The notes below the pieces were generated by a model. The model worked only from the letters and a program-made list of their open reading frames with translations. It was not told the DNA's origin and did not search any database. Positions 63,715 through 64,000 of a stretch of DNA of 64,000 nucleotides are shown here, one piece after another. This DNA is from Micrasema longulum (taxonomy: Eukaryota > Arthropoda > Insecta > Trichoptera > Brachycentridae). Location: NCBI GenBank assembly GCA_022494885.1, contig JAGVSM010003423.1, positions 124,001 to 188,000 on the forward strand, given 5' to 3'. Each line of letters opens with the position of its first letter. Positions within the stretch are counted from its first letter, which is position 1. Both the position numbers and the translations under genes were made by a program.

Positions 63715-64000
63715 TATACGAAAAAGACCCAGATTATGTGTAACAAATCCTGTTCTGACCCTGATCAGCCCATCTATAATAATGGGCAGAGGTTGGAAAA
63801 AGTTAAAAGCTTTATATACTTGGGAGTTCACATGACTGTGGATGGTGGCATGAACATTGCACAAAGAGCCAGCAACCCGTTTAAGAATTGCTGGATCAAC
63901 TTTCAACACGATATGTCTGAAATTTTAGTCTCGGTCAAAATGAAATGCCGATTATTCAACTTTTGTGTAATGCCAGTACTCCTATTGCTGAATGTGTGCG
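63715..64000 (+). pseudogene. RTE-like LINE fragment, runs off window
   Basis: The plus-strand translation contains KTQIMCNKSCSDPD ... QRLEKVKSFIYLGVHMTVDG and VKMKCRLFNFCVMPVLLL. K+..F.YLG......G......+I..A....+...K..L.....+P.L is the RTE post-palm region. It is incomplete at the right edge. Confidence 0.65.

Noticed and set aside
1..64000. CRISPR array, operon or bacterial signals
   Set aside because: No direct repeats with unique spacers and no clustered same-strand frames; introns, SINEs and LINEs show this is a eukaryotic nuclear sequence.

Overview
This is a gene-poor, repeat-rich, AT-rich window from an animal nuclear genome, most likely an insect. Coding exons are short GC-rich islands with GT-AG introns. 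The rest is dominated by tRNA-derived SINEs, truncated RTE-like and Jockey/CR1/I-like LINEs, and many foldback or MITE-like elements. I see nothing prokaryotic, no CRISPR array and no intact autonomous transposon. I cannot name the species or order.

Two protein-coding genes are well supported, both on the minus strand. (1) A single-exon gene at 6274-8079 encodes a 601-residue CCCH zinc-finger protein. It resembles the ZC3H10 family in having one CCCH finger followed by a leucine-rich coiled coil, with a very long Pro/Gln/Ser/Tyr/Ala tail. (2) Joining six short exons that look unrelated when taken singly (61263-61175, 48637-48499, 28798-28705, 27650-27531, 23808-23671, 20457-20168) gives one gene of about 41 kb. 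It encodes a 289-residue four-pass membrane protein of the PMP22/claudin/VDCC-gamma superfamily. All five junctions are GT-AG and phase-compatible, and the total is exactly 870 coding bases. Most of the window (20.2-61.3 kb) is therefore the introns of this one gene. A weaker candidate is a THAP-type first exon at 14340-14410 on the plus strand.

Layout. 0-6 kb: repeats (LINE tail, long foldback, SINEs, RTE tail). 6.2-8.1 kb: the CCCH gene. 8.5-20 kb: SINE, degraded Jockey-like and R1-like reverse transcriptase fragments, a 408-bp MITE, the THAP-like exon, clustered GC-rich MITEs, and an 8-bp-TSD DNA element. 20.2-28.8 kb: the last four exons of the claudin-like gene, with a 395-bp array of a CpG-bearing 9-mer in intron 4. 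28.8-48.5 kb: intron 2 (about 19.7 kb), holding a 1.17-kb palindrome made of two head-to-head pogo/Tigger-like transposase fragments, an RTE-type LINE split by a tandem foldback insertion with a 13-bp duplication, and a palindromic MITE split by a SINE. 48.6-61.2 kb: intron 1, with more of the same families. 61.3-64 kb: the presumed 5' flank of the claudin-like gene, LINE tails, and an RTE fragment running off the window end.

The most unusual material is (a) the hidden six-exon claudin-like gene, (b) an abundant foldback family with a unit of about 390 bp, constant right end, occasional tandem dimers and 11-13-bp target duplications, (c) the 1.17-kb transposase palindrome, and (d) a DNA-element family with CATAGAATTAAG ends and 8-bp duplications. 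The genes do not form an operon or obvious pathway; they are simply neighbours on the same strand.
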